From contig CAMOZF010000009.1 in the NCBI GenBank assembly GCA_946630765.1, forward strand, positions 1 to 14,422: a stretch of 14,422 nucleotides of DNA, written 5' to 3'. Source of the DNA: an uncultured Lachnospiraceae bacterium (GTDB lineage: Bacteria > Bacillota_A > Clostridia > Lachnospirales > Lachnospiraceae). Numbering within the stretch: the first letter of the stretch is position 1; each line of letters starts with the position of its first letter. The notes below the pieces were generated by a model. That model had not been told where the DNA came from. It searched no databases and saw nothing but the letters and a program-made list of their open reading frames with translations. Shown here in pieces: positions 7,118 through 14,272 of the stretch. Position numbers and translations under genes: made by a program.

Positions 7118-7962
7118 TTCGACTCTCCTTTCTTTTCTTCTTCCTCTTTACGGCGTTTCGCTATTTTTTCTCTCCACTCAAAACGCTTGGCGTAGCCTGA
7201 ATGCCGCAGCATCAGACCGCCGTCCGCGAGCACCGTGCTTCCCGTCATGTACGAGAAGGCGTCCGTGCACATCAGCGGAACGATATCGCCGATCTCCTCC
7301 GGCAGGGCCTGATGCCCGAGCGGAATGTCCATCTTGTGCGCAATGCCGTCCGCCTTGCCGCCAAGGTCCGTATTCACGCCGCCCGGCGCGAGGGTGTTCA
7401 CGCGCACCCCGTACTCCCCGAGATCCGCAGCCATCGAGCGCGCGATGTTCTCGAGTCCGCTCTTGATGCCGCTGTACAGCGCCTGCGAAGGCAGGGCGTA
7501 GTACGCGTTCACGGAGGTGACGATGATGATGTTTCCGCCGCCGTTTTTCTCCATCTGCTGTCCGGCCCAGCGGAGTCCGTAAATGACGCCCTTGAGGTCC
7601 GTTTCGATCAGACGGTTCATCTCTTCATTTTCCATCTCGGTGATATATTTGAAGACGGACATGCCCGCGTTTGCGATAAAAATGTCCGGTGCGCCGTGCT
7701 TCTCTTCATATTCTTTGAAGAAGCGCTCGCTCTCTTCCGCTGATCCGACGTCAAAGGCCCAGCAGTCGCATTCCCCGCCGATGGCCTCGATTTCACTTAC
7801 TGTCCGCTGGATTTTCTCCGGGTTTCTGCCGAGCACGGTAACGAATGCGCCGAAACGCACAAAGGATTTCGCGATCGCCGCGCCGATTCCGCCCGAAGAA
7901 CCTGTCACAATCGCTTTTTTCCCGGCAAGCGACAGCCGTTTCTCAAGATACTCTCTGTCCAA
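7114..7962 (-). CDS. SDR-family oxidoreductase, possible fructuronate/mannonate reductase
   Basis: A 282-residue classical short-chain dehydrogenase. Visible are the cofactor motif TGSSGGIG (20-27), NAG (98-100), catalytic S150, and Y163 and K167 in YSGIK, then NTLAPGGVNT and the terminal TGSTVLADGG. A charged Lys/Glu-rich tail (259-282) follows the normal fold. In Bacillus the D-mannonate oxidoreductase partner of UxuA (UxuB) is an SDR of this size, so D-fructuronate to D-mannonate is a reasonable guess; gluconate 5-dehydrogenase-like activity is an alternative. The start is TTG at 7962: GGAGG lies 7 nt upstream and no ATG fits. It opens a three-gene minus-strand operon with uxuA and the nuclease-like gene, from a good promoter 70-100 bp upstream. 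Confidence 0.85.
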   Translation of the reverse strand: MDREYLEKRLSLAGKKAIVTGSSGGIGAAIAKSFVRFGAFVTVLGRNPEKIQRTVSEIEAIGGECDCWAFDVGSAEESERFFKEYEEKHGAPDIFIANAGMSVFKYITEMENEEMNRLIETDLKGVIYGLRWAGQQMEKNGGGNIIIVTSVNAYYALPSQALYSGIKSGLENIARSMAADLGEYGVRVNTLAPGGVNTDLGGKADGIAHKMDIPLGHQALPEEIGDIVPLMCTDAFSYMTGSTVLADGGLMLRHSGYAKRFEWREKIAKRRKEEEEKKGESK

Positions 7963-8030
7963 AAATACGCCTCCATTTTCTGTAAAAATACACAGCCCTT
8001 CACACGGTCCTGCTGCGTACTGTTATGGAT

Positions 8031-8059
8031 ACTATAGCCCAAGCGCCCCGGCAAATCAA
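8031..8059 (-). promoter_or_regulatory. Promoter of SDR-uxuA operon
   Basis: On the minus strand TTGATT (8059-8054) and TATAGT (8036-8031) are separated by 17 nt. Transcription should start near 8024, about 60 nt before the TTG start. Phased A-tracts lie directly upstream of the -35. Confidence 0.8.
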
Positions 8060-8061
8060 GC

Positions 8062-8100
8062 GTTTTTTTACTTTTTTTAGCTTTATTTAGGTTTATTTAA
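8062..8100. repeat. Phased A/T-tracts (curved DNA or UP element) in divergent promoter region
   Basis: Four T-rich tracts on the plus strand begin at 8063, 8072, 8082 and 8092, thus 9-10 bp apart, each built as TTTTTTT or TTTATTT followed by A and G/C. The units resemble one another (CTTTATTTAG, GTTTATTTAA). They sit immediately upstream of the minus-strand -35, the position of an UP element, and are spaced by one helical turn, as expected for bent DNA. They could instead be repeated binding sites of a regulator. Confidence 0.6.
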
Positions 8101-8140
8101 GTAACTTTAATCCGCTCTTTCCGTCTTCTCCCGATTCCGC

Positions 8141-8169
8141 TTGAAATTCTGCGCAATCGGTGCTATGCT
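8141..8169 (+). promoter_or_regulatory. Promoter of the enolase-superfamily gene
   Basis: TTGAAA (8141-8146) and TATGCT (8164-8169) are 17 nt apart. The start point should be near 8176, with a leader of about 47 nt containing the ribosome site AAGGAGGT at 8203-8210. Confidence 0.75.
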
Positions 8170-8222
8170 CGGAAGTAAGAAATTGTCCGTGAAATTCAGG
8201 ATAAGGAGGTAAGTTACACATT

Positions 8223-9488
8223 ATGAAGATTATGGAAATCCGGCAGGCTCTTATCGGCCACAACATCGTTCTTCGAATCGTGACCGACAAGGGGATCGAC
8301 GGCTACAGCGAGATTGAAAACACCAAGGAAAACTATATCGGTGCGGTCATTCCGTACTTTGCGGGGCTCGTCAAAGGGCTCGACCCGACCGACGTTTCCT
8401 ACGTCATGGCGGCGATGAAGCGCGCCGGCGCCTTCAAGCCCTGGGGCGCGGTCGTTTCGGCCATCGAGATGGCCTGCTGGGACATTGCGGGAAAGGAAGC
8501 CGGCGTCCCGGTCTACAAGCTTCTCGGCGGAAAGGTCCGCAATAAAGTGCGCGTCTACAACGGCTCCTTCAAGACCGAAAAAATGATCGCAGAGAAGAAG
8601 AATCCGAACGACGACCTTCGCGGACGGCAGTATGAAAAGATGGGAAGCCCCGAAGAGATCGGCGAGTCGATGCTTGCGCTTTCCGAGCGGCCGGAGGGCT
8701 TCACGATCTGCAAGATGGCCTTTGGCTGGCATGCGGGAAACTTCTGGAAGCAGTTCGGCCTCAATGAATTCGCCTACAACACCTATCCCCCGATGAACGG
8801 CTCGGAACGCACGAACCGCGGCAGCATGCTCACTGAGCGCGGCTTCAATGCCCTTGTCGAATACGTGGACCGGCTGAAATCGGTCATCGGTGATAAGATC
8901 GGTCTCGCGCTGGACTGCGGCCCCGGCTTCGCACCTGTCGATGCACTGCGCTTCGCGAAGGAAATGGAGCCTTATCACCTTCTGTGGCTCGAGGACATGA
9001 TCGCCGGCGACTATACGCCGCACACGATGGCACACGTCTACCGCGACATCACAATGCAGACCTCGACCCCGATCCACACCGGCGAGCAGATCTATCTCCG
9101 GGAGAATTACAGAGAGCTGATCGAGGGCCAGTGCGTCAATGTCGTCGGCCCGGATCCCGCGGACTGCGGCGGCATCGCGGAGCTGAAGTGGATCGCTGAA
9201 TACGCGGATCTTCACGGCATCCATATGGCCCCGCACGGCACCTTTGACGGCATCTTCGGCATGGCGGCGCTCACCCAGGTCTGCGCGACGATGCCCCAGA
9301 ATTACATCGCCTACGAATATCCCTCGGGCAGCCCCGAATGGTGGTACGACATCGTTGAAGGTCTCCCGGACAACTTCCTCCAGGGCGGCCACGTTCAGGT
9401 CTGGGACAAGCCCGGCATCGGCGTCGAATTCAATATCCCGAAGGCCGAGAAGTATCTCAGGCCGGAGGACAAGGACTTCTTCAGGTGA
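8223..9488 (+). CDS. Enolase-superfamily (mandelate racemase-type) sugar-acid dehydratase, substrate unknown
   Basis: A 421-residue member of the mandelate racemase/muconate-lactonizing group. The N-terminal cap covers about 1-110 (IEMACWDIAGKEAGVPVYKLLGG at 81-103, described by its ends), then a barrel. Metal ligands fit D231, E257 (WLED) and E288 (TGEQIY). D311 and H338 (APHGTF) are 27 apart, as in the Asp-His dyad of galactonate dehydratase. K164 lies on the second barrel strand, but a second lysine is absent (KMA). The usual histidine two residues after the first metal ligand is glycine (DCGPG). An insert of about 50 residues follows K164. Start: ATG 8223, AAGGAGGT 12 nt upstream. Divergent from SDR-uxuA. 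The context suggests an aldonate or uronate-derived substrate; the reaction is inferred. Confidence 0.85.
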   Translation: MKIMEIRQALIGHNIVLRIVTDKGIDGYSEIENTKENYIGAVIPYFAGLVKGLDPTDVSYVMAAMKRAGAFKPWGAVVSAIEMACWDIAGKEAGVPVYKLLGGKVRNKVRVYNGSFKTEKMIAEKKNPNDDLRGRQYEKMGSPEEIGESMLALSERPEGFTICKMAFGWHAGNFWKQFGLNEFAYNTYPPMNGSERTNRGSMLTERGFNALVEYVDRLKSVIGDKIGLALDCGPGFAPVDALRFAKEMEPYHLLWLEDMIAGDYTPHTMAHVYRDITMQTSTPIHTGEQIYLRENYRELIEGQCVNVVGPDPADCGGIAELKWIAEYADLHGIHMAPHGTFDGIFGMAALTQVCATMPQNYIAYEYPSGSPEWWYDIVEGLPDNFLQGGHVQVWDKPGIGVEFNIPKAEKYLRPEDKDFFR

Positions 9489-9504
9489 GGGGTGCAGTAA
9501 AAGG

Positions 9505-9546
9505 CATGGGATCCTTCGACTCCGCTTCGCTCCGCTCAGGATGACA
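9505..9546 (+). repeat. Dispersed palindromic-type repeat, copy 1
   Basis: A 42-bp unit between the enolase-superfamily stop codon and its terminator: CATGGGATCCTTCGACTC, a CGCTTCGCTCCGCTC core, then AGGATGACA. It shares both ends with the element at 14177-14202 and partly matches 14124-14160 read in reverse. The core and ends are reminiscent of short intergenic repeats common in gut bacterial genomes. It has no coding capacity. Confidence 0.7.
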
Positions 9547-9551
9547 GGCCC

Positions 9552-9589
9552 ATAACAAAACCCGGCAGCAGGCTGCCGGGTTTTGTTAT
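9552..9589. terminator. Bidirectional terminator between convergent dehydratase and MFS genes
   Basis: An almost perfect palindrome: an outer ATAACAAAA/TTTTGTTAT arm and a GC-rich CCCGGCAGC/GCTGCCGGG arm around a tiny AG loop, 18 bp of potential pairing. A-runs on one side and T-runs on the other allow it to stop transcripts from both strands. Confidence 0.92.
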
Positions 9590-9610
9590 TTATTCACTTT
9601 CAGCCATCCG

Positions 9611-10972
9611 TTACTTCCGGATATGCAGGATCGCATGCATCAGATCCTTCGGCGTCGCGTTGCGGTCGTTTTCCATCCGCGGCACAAGAAGGAGCACGGC
9701 GGAAAGACGAAGGATGGTCGCCGCCAGGAAAAGCATCTTGTAACGGTCAAACCAGCCGGTGAAGATGCCGGTTGCCTCAAATACCCGCAGGAGTCCGCCG
9801 GCCGCAAGGGAGCCGAGCGTCGTTCCGAGAAGCGCCGTCACGCAGGAGAATACTGCGACATAGGAGGGACGCGTCTCCGGGTCCGAGATCGAAAGCTGCA
9901 TGCTATTGGCGGAAAGGTTCGATCCGCACCAGAACATTGCACCAAAAAAGTTGTGAAGAAGCGTCGGGAAAATATTCCCGGGCGACGAAAGCAGGTAGAA
10001 GATCGGCGTGATTGCGGCACCGATACAGGAAACCAGCATGACGCTTCTCGAACCGTAATGATGAAGCGCCCTGCCCCAGCGCTGTACCGTGAAAATCGCG
10101 GCGATTGACGCGGCAACCGTACCGAAAATCATGATCTGCGTGAAGTTCAGGCCCATGACATTCATCGAATAAGGGCTCATATAGGTACCGGACATGTTGG
10201 CGGTAAAGCACCAGGCCGTCCAGAAAATCATAAAGCGCATGAAGGGCCGGTTCTTCAGAATGTCACCGAAAACCTGAGAGAATTTCAGCTTCTTCGGCGG
10301 CGACGAAAACTGCTCCTTGCAGAAGCCGAAGGCGATCATATCCATCATGCCGACGGTTCCGCCGATGATAAAGATGATCAGATACTTGGTCTCCTGCGGC
10401 AGATGGTCCAGCAGGAAGGCGATCAGAAGACCCGCGAGAATATTGATGACCGACATGATGACGTCACGGACCGACAGCCACCGGGATCGTATCTGGTCCG
10501 GCGCAAGGTCCGACAGCCACGGGAACCAGCAGGGGTTGATCACCGCGCTGCAGACGGAGGAAATGCCCAGAAGGAAAACCAGCGTGTACAGCGGATAGTT
10601 GATCGTCACGCCCTTCGGCACCACGAAGGGAATCAGGCCGAAAAGAAGCCACAGAAAACGTGAAAACAGGCCGATCGTCAGCATGTATTTCTTTCTCTTA
10701 TGCGTCCGGTTGACGAGCATGGAGAAGGGGATCTGCATCAGTGCCGCAGCCTGCGGAATGGCCGTCAGGATGGCGAAGGTGAGGTCATTTGCGCCAAGAC
10801 TTGTCGCAAGGCCGACCATTGCCGTCGTACCGCCGCCGCAGATGATGCCGTGAACATTGCCGCAGATATTGCCGATCAGGATACAGTTCAGACTTCTTCT
10901 GATAATCTGCGGAAGATCCGCCTCCTGATACAGTTCCCGGAGCGGATTATGAAGCTTGATTTTACCGGTCAT
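9611..10972 (-). CDS. MFS transporter, probable sugar-acid importer
   Basis: A 453-residue integral membrane protein with about twelve hydrophobic segments, for example 31-60, 63-88, 98-118, 127-147, 170-188, 197-217, 246-265, 278-296, 309-330, 336-360, 370-396 and 410-430. Between segments 2 and 3 lies the basic loop VNRTHKRKKYM (87-97), the place of MFS motif A. A second conserved-looking loop, SDLAPDQIRSRW (154-165), follows segment 4. A central cytoplasmic loop (about 218-245) separates the halves. It faces the enolase-superfamily gene with a shared terminator, and it has its own promoter. Uptake of the sugar acid used by the neighbours is inferred from location only. ATG at 10972 has only a weak ribosome site (AAGGG, 11 nt away). 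Confidence 0.85.
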   Translation of the reverse strand: MTGKIKLHNPLRELYQEADLPQIIRRSLNCILIGNICGNVHGIICGGGTTAMVGLATSLGANDLTFAILTAIPQAAALMQIPFSMLVNRTHKRKKYMLTIGLFSRFLWLLFGLIPFVVPKGVTINYPLYTLVFLLGISSVCSAVINPCWFPWLSDLAPDQIRSRWLSVRDVIMSVINILAGLLIAFLLDHLPQETKYLIIFIIGGTVGMMDMIAFGFCKEQFSSPPKKLKFSQVFGDILKNRPFMRFMIFWTAWCFTANMSGTYMSPYSMNVMGLNFTQIMIFGTVAASIAAIFTVQRWGRALHHYGSRSVMLVSCIGAAITPIFYLLSSPGNIFPTLLHNFFGAMFWCGSNLSANSMQLSISDPETRPSYVAVFSCVTALLGTTLGSLAAGGLLRVFEATGIFTGWFDRYKMLFLAATILRLSAVLLLVPRMENDRNATPKDLMHAILHIRK

Positions 10973-11057
10973 TAAAAGTGAAGCCCTTTTCTGGATTCGC
11001 CCATGTATTTATCTGCCGGAACCGTTCTTCGTGCTTTCCGACAAAATTCTTAATCGC

Positions 11058-11085
11058 ATATTATCAGAAAACGCGAAGAAGTCAA
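11058..11085 (-). promoter_or_regulatory. Promoter of the MFS gene
   Basis: On the minus strand TTGACT (11085-11080) and TAATAT (11063-11058) are 16 nt apart. The start point near 11051 would leave a leader of nearly 80 nt before the ATG at 10972. No riboswitch-like or attenuator fold is evident in the leader. Confidence 0.7.
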
Positions 11086-11159
11086 TCCCATAAAAACGCC
11101 CATTTTCAATACCGCATGTTTGCGGGAATTATGCAATTTTCAGGGAGCCACATTCCGGA

Positions 11160-11188
11160 TTGAAAATTCCCGTGCTTTTTGATATGAT
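11160..11188 (+). promoter_or_regulatory. Promoter of the M16C peptidase gene
   Basis: TTGAAA (11160-11165) and TATGAT (11183-11188) are 17 nt apart, with transcription expected near 11195 and a short leader of about 25 nt. The promoter lies within the open frame that extends to 11160, so translation must start downstream of it. Confidence 0.78.
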
Positions 11189-11219
11189 AAAGACACTGAA
11201 ACGAAGAAAGGACCACACT

Positions 11220-14120
11220 ATGAATATCAATGACAGAATCCACGGCTTTGTCGTAACCGAAGTCCGGGAAGAGCCGGAGCTGAAGGCAGTGATGTACCGC
11301 ATGACGCACGAGAAAAGCGGCGCGGATCTGATCTGGCTGAAGCGCGACGATGAAAACAAGACCTTTTCGATCACCTTCAAGACCATTCCTTCCGACAACA
11401 CCGGCGTTTTCCATATCCTCGAGCATTCCGTCCTGAACGGTTCCGAAAAGTATCCCGTGAAGGAGCCTTTTGTCGAGCTTCTGAAGAGCTCGCTGCAGAC
11501 CTTCCTGAACGCGATGACCTTCCCCGACAAGACCACGTACCCGATCTCCTCCAGAAACGATCAGGATTTCCTGAATCTGATGGACGTCTATCTCGACGCG
11601 GTGCTTCATCCGCTCTCCGTCAAAGATCCGCACGCCTTCCTTCAGGAGGGCTGGCATTATGAAATGGACAGCCTCACGGATACGCCGCGCTTCAACGGCG
11701 TCGTGTTCAACGAAATGAAGGGCGCCTATGCCTCTCCGGACTCTCTTCAGGAAGAGAAGCTGACCGCGCTTCTCTTCCCGGACAACTGCTACGGCTATGA
11801 TTCGGGCGGAAATCCGGAATTCATTACGGACCTTACCTATGAAAAATATCTCGAGAACCATGCACGCTTCTATCATCCGAGCAACGCGCGCATTTTCCTC
11901 GACGGGGCGATCGATCCGGAGCCGGTATTTGCAAGGATCGACAGCTATCTTCATGACTTCGATCGGATCGATGTGGACGCGGAGATTCCCTACCAGCAGC
12001 CCGTCTGCCCCGAAGAAGCCTGCATTTCCTATGAGATCGGCGAGGAAGACGATGCCGAAAACAAGGTGCTTCTATCAGAGGGCTACGTCTACGGCACTTA
12101 TCAGGACAGCCTGAAAAGCCTGGCCTTCTCGGTAATCAGCTCGGTGCTTGCGGGCTCCAACGAAGCGCCGCTGAAGAAGGCGATTCTCGAGCAGGGCCTT
12201 GCCGAGGACATCAGCGTCGTCGCCTACAACGAAAGCATGCTGCAGCCCTTCCTGATGATCACGGTCGACAACACCTCGCTTGAGAAAAAGGACGCGGTCT
12301 ATGAGACCATCCGAAGCGTCTTCAAGGAGCAGGCGGAACAGGGGCTCGACCGCACGCGCGTCTATGCCGTCCTGAACAATATTGAATTCACCACAAGGGA
12401 AAAGGATTTCGGCGGCATGCCGAAGGGCCTTGTCTATGCCATGAGCGCCATGGATTCCTGGCTCTACGGCGGCGACCCGATGCAGAATCTCCTGTACGAC
12501 GAGCTCTACAAGGCGTTCAGAAAGAAAATTGAAGAAGGCTATCTTGAGGAGCTGATCCGTACGGAAATCCTCGGATCTTCGCACCACGCGCGCCTGACCA
12601 TGGTGCCCAGCAAGACGCTCGGTCAGGAAAAGGCCGAAGCCGAGAAGGCCCGCGTCCTTCAAAAGACCGCGGACTGGGACGATCAGAAAAAGAAGGAGGT
12701 CATCGAGCAGTTCCGTCGCCTTCGCGAACGTCAGAATACGCCCGACACCCCGGAACAGCTCGCGTCGCTGCCTATGCTGAGTCTTTCCGACATTCCGGAG
12801 CGCGTGGCCGCGCTTTCGCAGGAAATCACCGAAAAAGACGGCGTCGCCGTGCTTCTTCAGCCTAATGACACCGAGGGGATCACCTATCTTGACCTGTATT
12901 TCTCGCTCGCGGACATTCCGCAGGAGGCCTTATCGGACGTCGCCTTCTACGCCGCGCTTCTTGCGCAGCTTCCGACGGAGAATTACGACATCCTCGGCAT
13001 CCGAAGCGAGATCGAAGCAAACCTCGGCGTTTTCACGGCAGCGCCCGTGGTGTTCGGCCGGAAGAAATCCGTGACCGATTCCGCCGACTACCTGAATGTC
13101 CATCTGTCCTTCCTGAAGGACCGCGCGAAAGACGCGATCCGCATCCTGAAAGAAGTGCTTCTGCACTCCCGCGCGGAGGATCCGCAGATTGTCGCAGACA
13201 TTCTGAAGCAGATGAAGTTCGGCATGGAGCAGTCCGTCATCGGCGCCGGAAACCGTTACGGCTACCGGCGGGCACTGGCCTCCTTCCTGACCTCCGCCGC
13301 GGTTCAGGAAAGCTTCACCGGCATCTCCTACCTTCGGTATCTGCAGGATCTGGATCGCCGCTTTGAAAATGAAACCGCTGAAATTCTTCAGAAGCTGAAC
13401 GCCTGGCCTGAAAAGCTCTACGCGAAAAAGCGCCTCGTCGTATCCGTCACCGGCGACTGCGAGGAAGGCCTCCTTCAGGGCGTTCTTGATCTCTTCCCCG
13501 AAGGATCCGCGCCCGAAACGGCCGCGCGCACCGTCTTCCCGAAGGAAGCCCTCGGCATCGTCATTCCCTCGGAGGTCGGCTTTGCGACCAAGGGCATCAA
13601 CACCACAGCGCTCGGACTTCTGAGCGGCGGCACCGCGGAAGTGGCCGCGCAGTACCTGACCTTCAATTATCTGTGGAACACCATCCGTGTCAAGGGCGGC
13701 GCCTACGGAACCGGACTCATCTCCGATGACCGGGGAAGCACCGGCATCTACAGCTACCGCGATCCGAACCCGGCAGGCAGCCTCGAAGCCTACAGCCTCT
13801 GCGGCGCAGAGCTTCGCGCCTTCGCGGAAAGCTCCGAGTCCATTGACAAATACATCATCAGCACGATCTCCAACACCGATCCTCTGCTGACCCCGAGAAG
13901 CGCCGGGAAGCTCGCCCAGGCCCTCTATTTCCGGGGAATCACCGAGGAAGACCGCATGCAGGAACGCAGCGAAATCCTTCACACCGACAAGGCCGCGCTC
14001 CGCGCCTACAGTGAAACGCTCGACACCGCCCTCTCCGAGGCCTCCGTCTGCGTCATTGCCGGAAAATCCGTGATCGACGCGATGGCCGATAAGCTCGACC
14101 GCATCGAAAACCTCCAGTAA
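11220..14120 (+). CDS. M16C (insulinase/PreP-like) zinc metallopeptidase
   Basis: A 966-residue single-chain peptidase of the M16C type, which folds as a clam-shell chamber and degrades peptides. The inverted zinc motif is HILEH (H65, E68, H69) with the third ligand E165 in VVFNEMKG; the spacing of 96 residues matches the presequence protease group. The substrate-binding Arg and Tyr of the C-terminal half are R823 and Y829 in IRVKGGAYG, followed by SYRDPN. The central part (about 480-540) is rich in charged helix, as in the M16C-associated hairpin domain. No signal peptide is seen, so it is likely cytosolic. Start: ATG 11220 with AAAGGA 7 nt upstream. The frame opens earlier, at a TTG at 11160, but this lies inside the promoter. 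Monocistronic; likely general peptide turnover. Confidence 0.92.
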   Translation: MNINDRIHGFVVTEVREEPELKAVMYRMTHEKSGADLIWLKRDDENKTFSITFKTIPSDNTGVFHILEHSVLNGSEKYPVKEPFVELLKSSLQTFLNAMTFPDKTTYPISSRNDQDFLNLMDVYLDAVLHPLSVKDPHAFLQEGWHYEMDSLTDTPRFNGVVFNEMKGAYASPDSLQEEKLTALLFPDNCYGYDSGGNPEFITDLTYEKYLENHARFYHPSNARIFLDGAIDPEPVFARIDSYLHDFDRIDVDAEIPYQQPVCPEEACISYEIGEEDDAENKVLLSEGYVYGTYQDSLKSLAFSVISSVLAGSNEAPLKKAILEQGLAEDISVVAYNESMLQPFLMITVDNTSLEKKDAVYETIRSVFKEQAEQGLDRTRVYAVLNNIEFTTREKDFGGMPKGLVYAMSAMDSWLYGGDPMQNLLYDELYKAFRKKIEEGYLEELIRTEILGSSHHARLTMVPSKTLGQEKAEAEKARVLQKTADWDDQKKKEVIEQFRRLRERQNTPDTPEQLASLPMLSLSDIPERVAALSQEITEKDGVAVLLQPNDTEGITYLDLYFSLADIPQEALSDVAFYAALLAQLPTENYDILGIRSEIEANLGVFTAAPVVFGRKKSVTDSADYLNVHLSFLKDRAKDAIRILKEVLLHSRAEDPQIVADILKQMKFGMEQSVIGAGNRYGYRRALASFLTSAAVQESFTGISYLRYLQDLDRRFENETAEILQKLNAWPEKLYAKKRLVVSVTGDCEEGLLQGVLDLFPEGSAPETAARTVFPKEALGIVIPSEVGFATKGINTTALGLLSGGTAEVAAQYLTFNYLWNTIRVKGGAYGTGLISDDRGSTGIYSYRDPNPAGSLEAYSLCGAELRAFAESSESIDKYIISTISNTDPLLTPRSAGKLAQALYFRGITEEDRMQERSEILHTDKAALRAYSETLDTALSEASVCVIAGKSVIDAMADKLDRIENLQ

Positions 14121-14123
14121 TCG

Positions 14124-14202
14124 TGTCATGTCGAGCGGAGCGGGTGGGGACATCCCATGAGCTTATCGACAACCTGATGGGATCCCTCGACTCGGGATGA
14201 CA
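14124..14202. repeat. Dispersed palindromic-type repeat, paired inverted copies
   Basis: Starting 4 bp after the peptidase stop codon, two related units face each other: 14124-14160 (TGTCATGTCGAGCGGAGCGG, then GACATCCCATGA) and 14177-14202 (ATGGGATCCCTCGACTC, then GGGATGACA). Together they form an imperfect inverted repeat with about 16 bp between the arms. The right arm equals the ends of the element at 9505-9546 with the 15-bp core missing; the left arm keeps the CCGCTCCGCTC core. Confidence 0.68.
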
Positions 14203-14204
14203 AT

Positions 14205-14266
14205 AAAAAACCACGCCTTCTGTGCGAACGCCTGAAACGTTGTGAGCACAGAAGGCGTGGTTTTTT
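14205..14266. terminator. Bidirectional terminator after the peptidase gene
   Basis: Arms AAAAAACCACGCCTTCTGTGC (14205-14225, shown as its 15-bp GC-rich stem plus six A) and the exact complement (14246-14266) ending in TTTTTT enclose a 20-nt loop that can form a further small AACG/CGTT pairing. It lies between convergent genes and should work in both directions. Confidence 0.92.
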
Positions 14267-14272
14267 CATAAG

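Noticed and set aside
8214..9392. 392-codon antisense frame over the enolase-superfamily gene
   Set aside because: Codon-bias shadow; no ribosome site or domain, and the plus-strand protein has convincing active-site residues.
5383..10972. Phage-defence island around the nuclease-like gene
   Set aside because: All neighbours are metabolic. There is no helicase, methylase, Argonaute, reverse transcriptase, Cas or toxin-antitoxin gene, and no mobility gene or attachment site is present.
11160..11219. 20-residue N-terminal extension of the peptidase from a TTG codon
   Set aside because: It overlaps the -35 and -10 boxes of the gene's own promoter and lacks a ribosome site; the ATG at 11220 has AAAGGA at 7 nt.
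10973..11219. Riboswitch or small RNA in the 247-bp gap between MFS and peptidase genes
   Set aside because: The gap is explained by two divergent promoters with short leaders; no extensive conserved-type fold or terminator was seen.
12930..14153. 407-codon antisense frame over the peptidase gene
   Set aside because: Gly/Asp/Val-rich shadow of a strongly conserved M16C protein. It runs through the repeat at its start and has no credible start signal.
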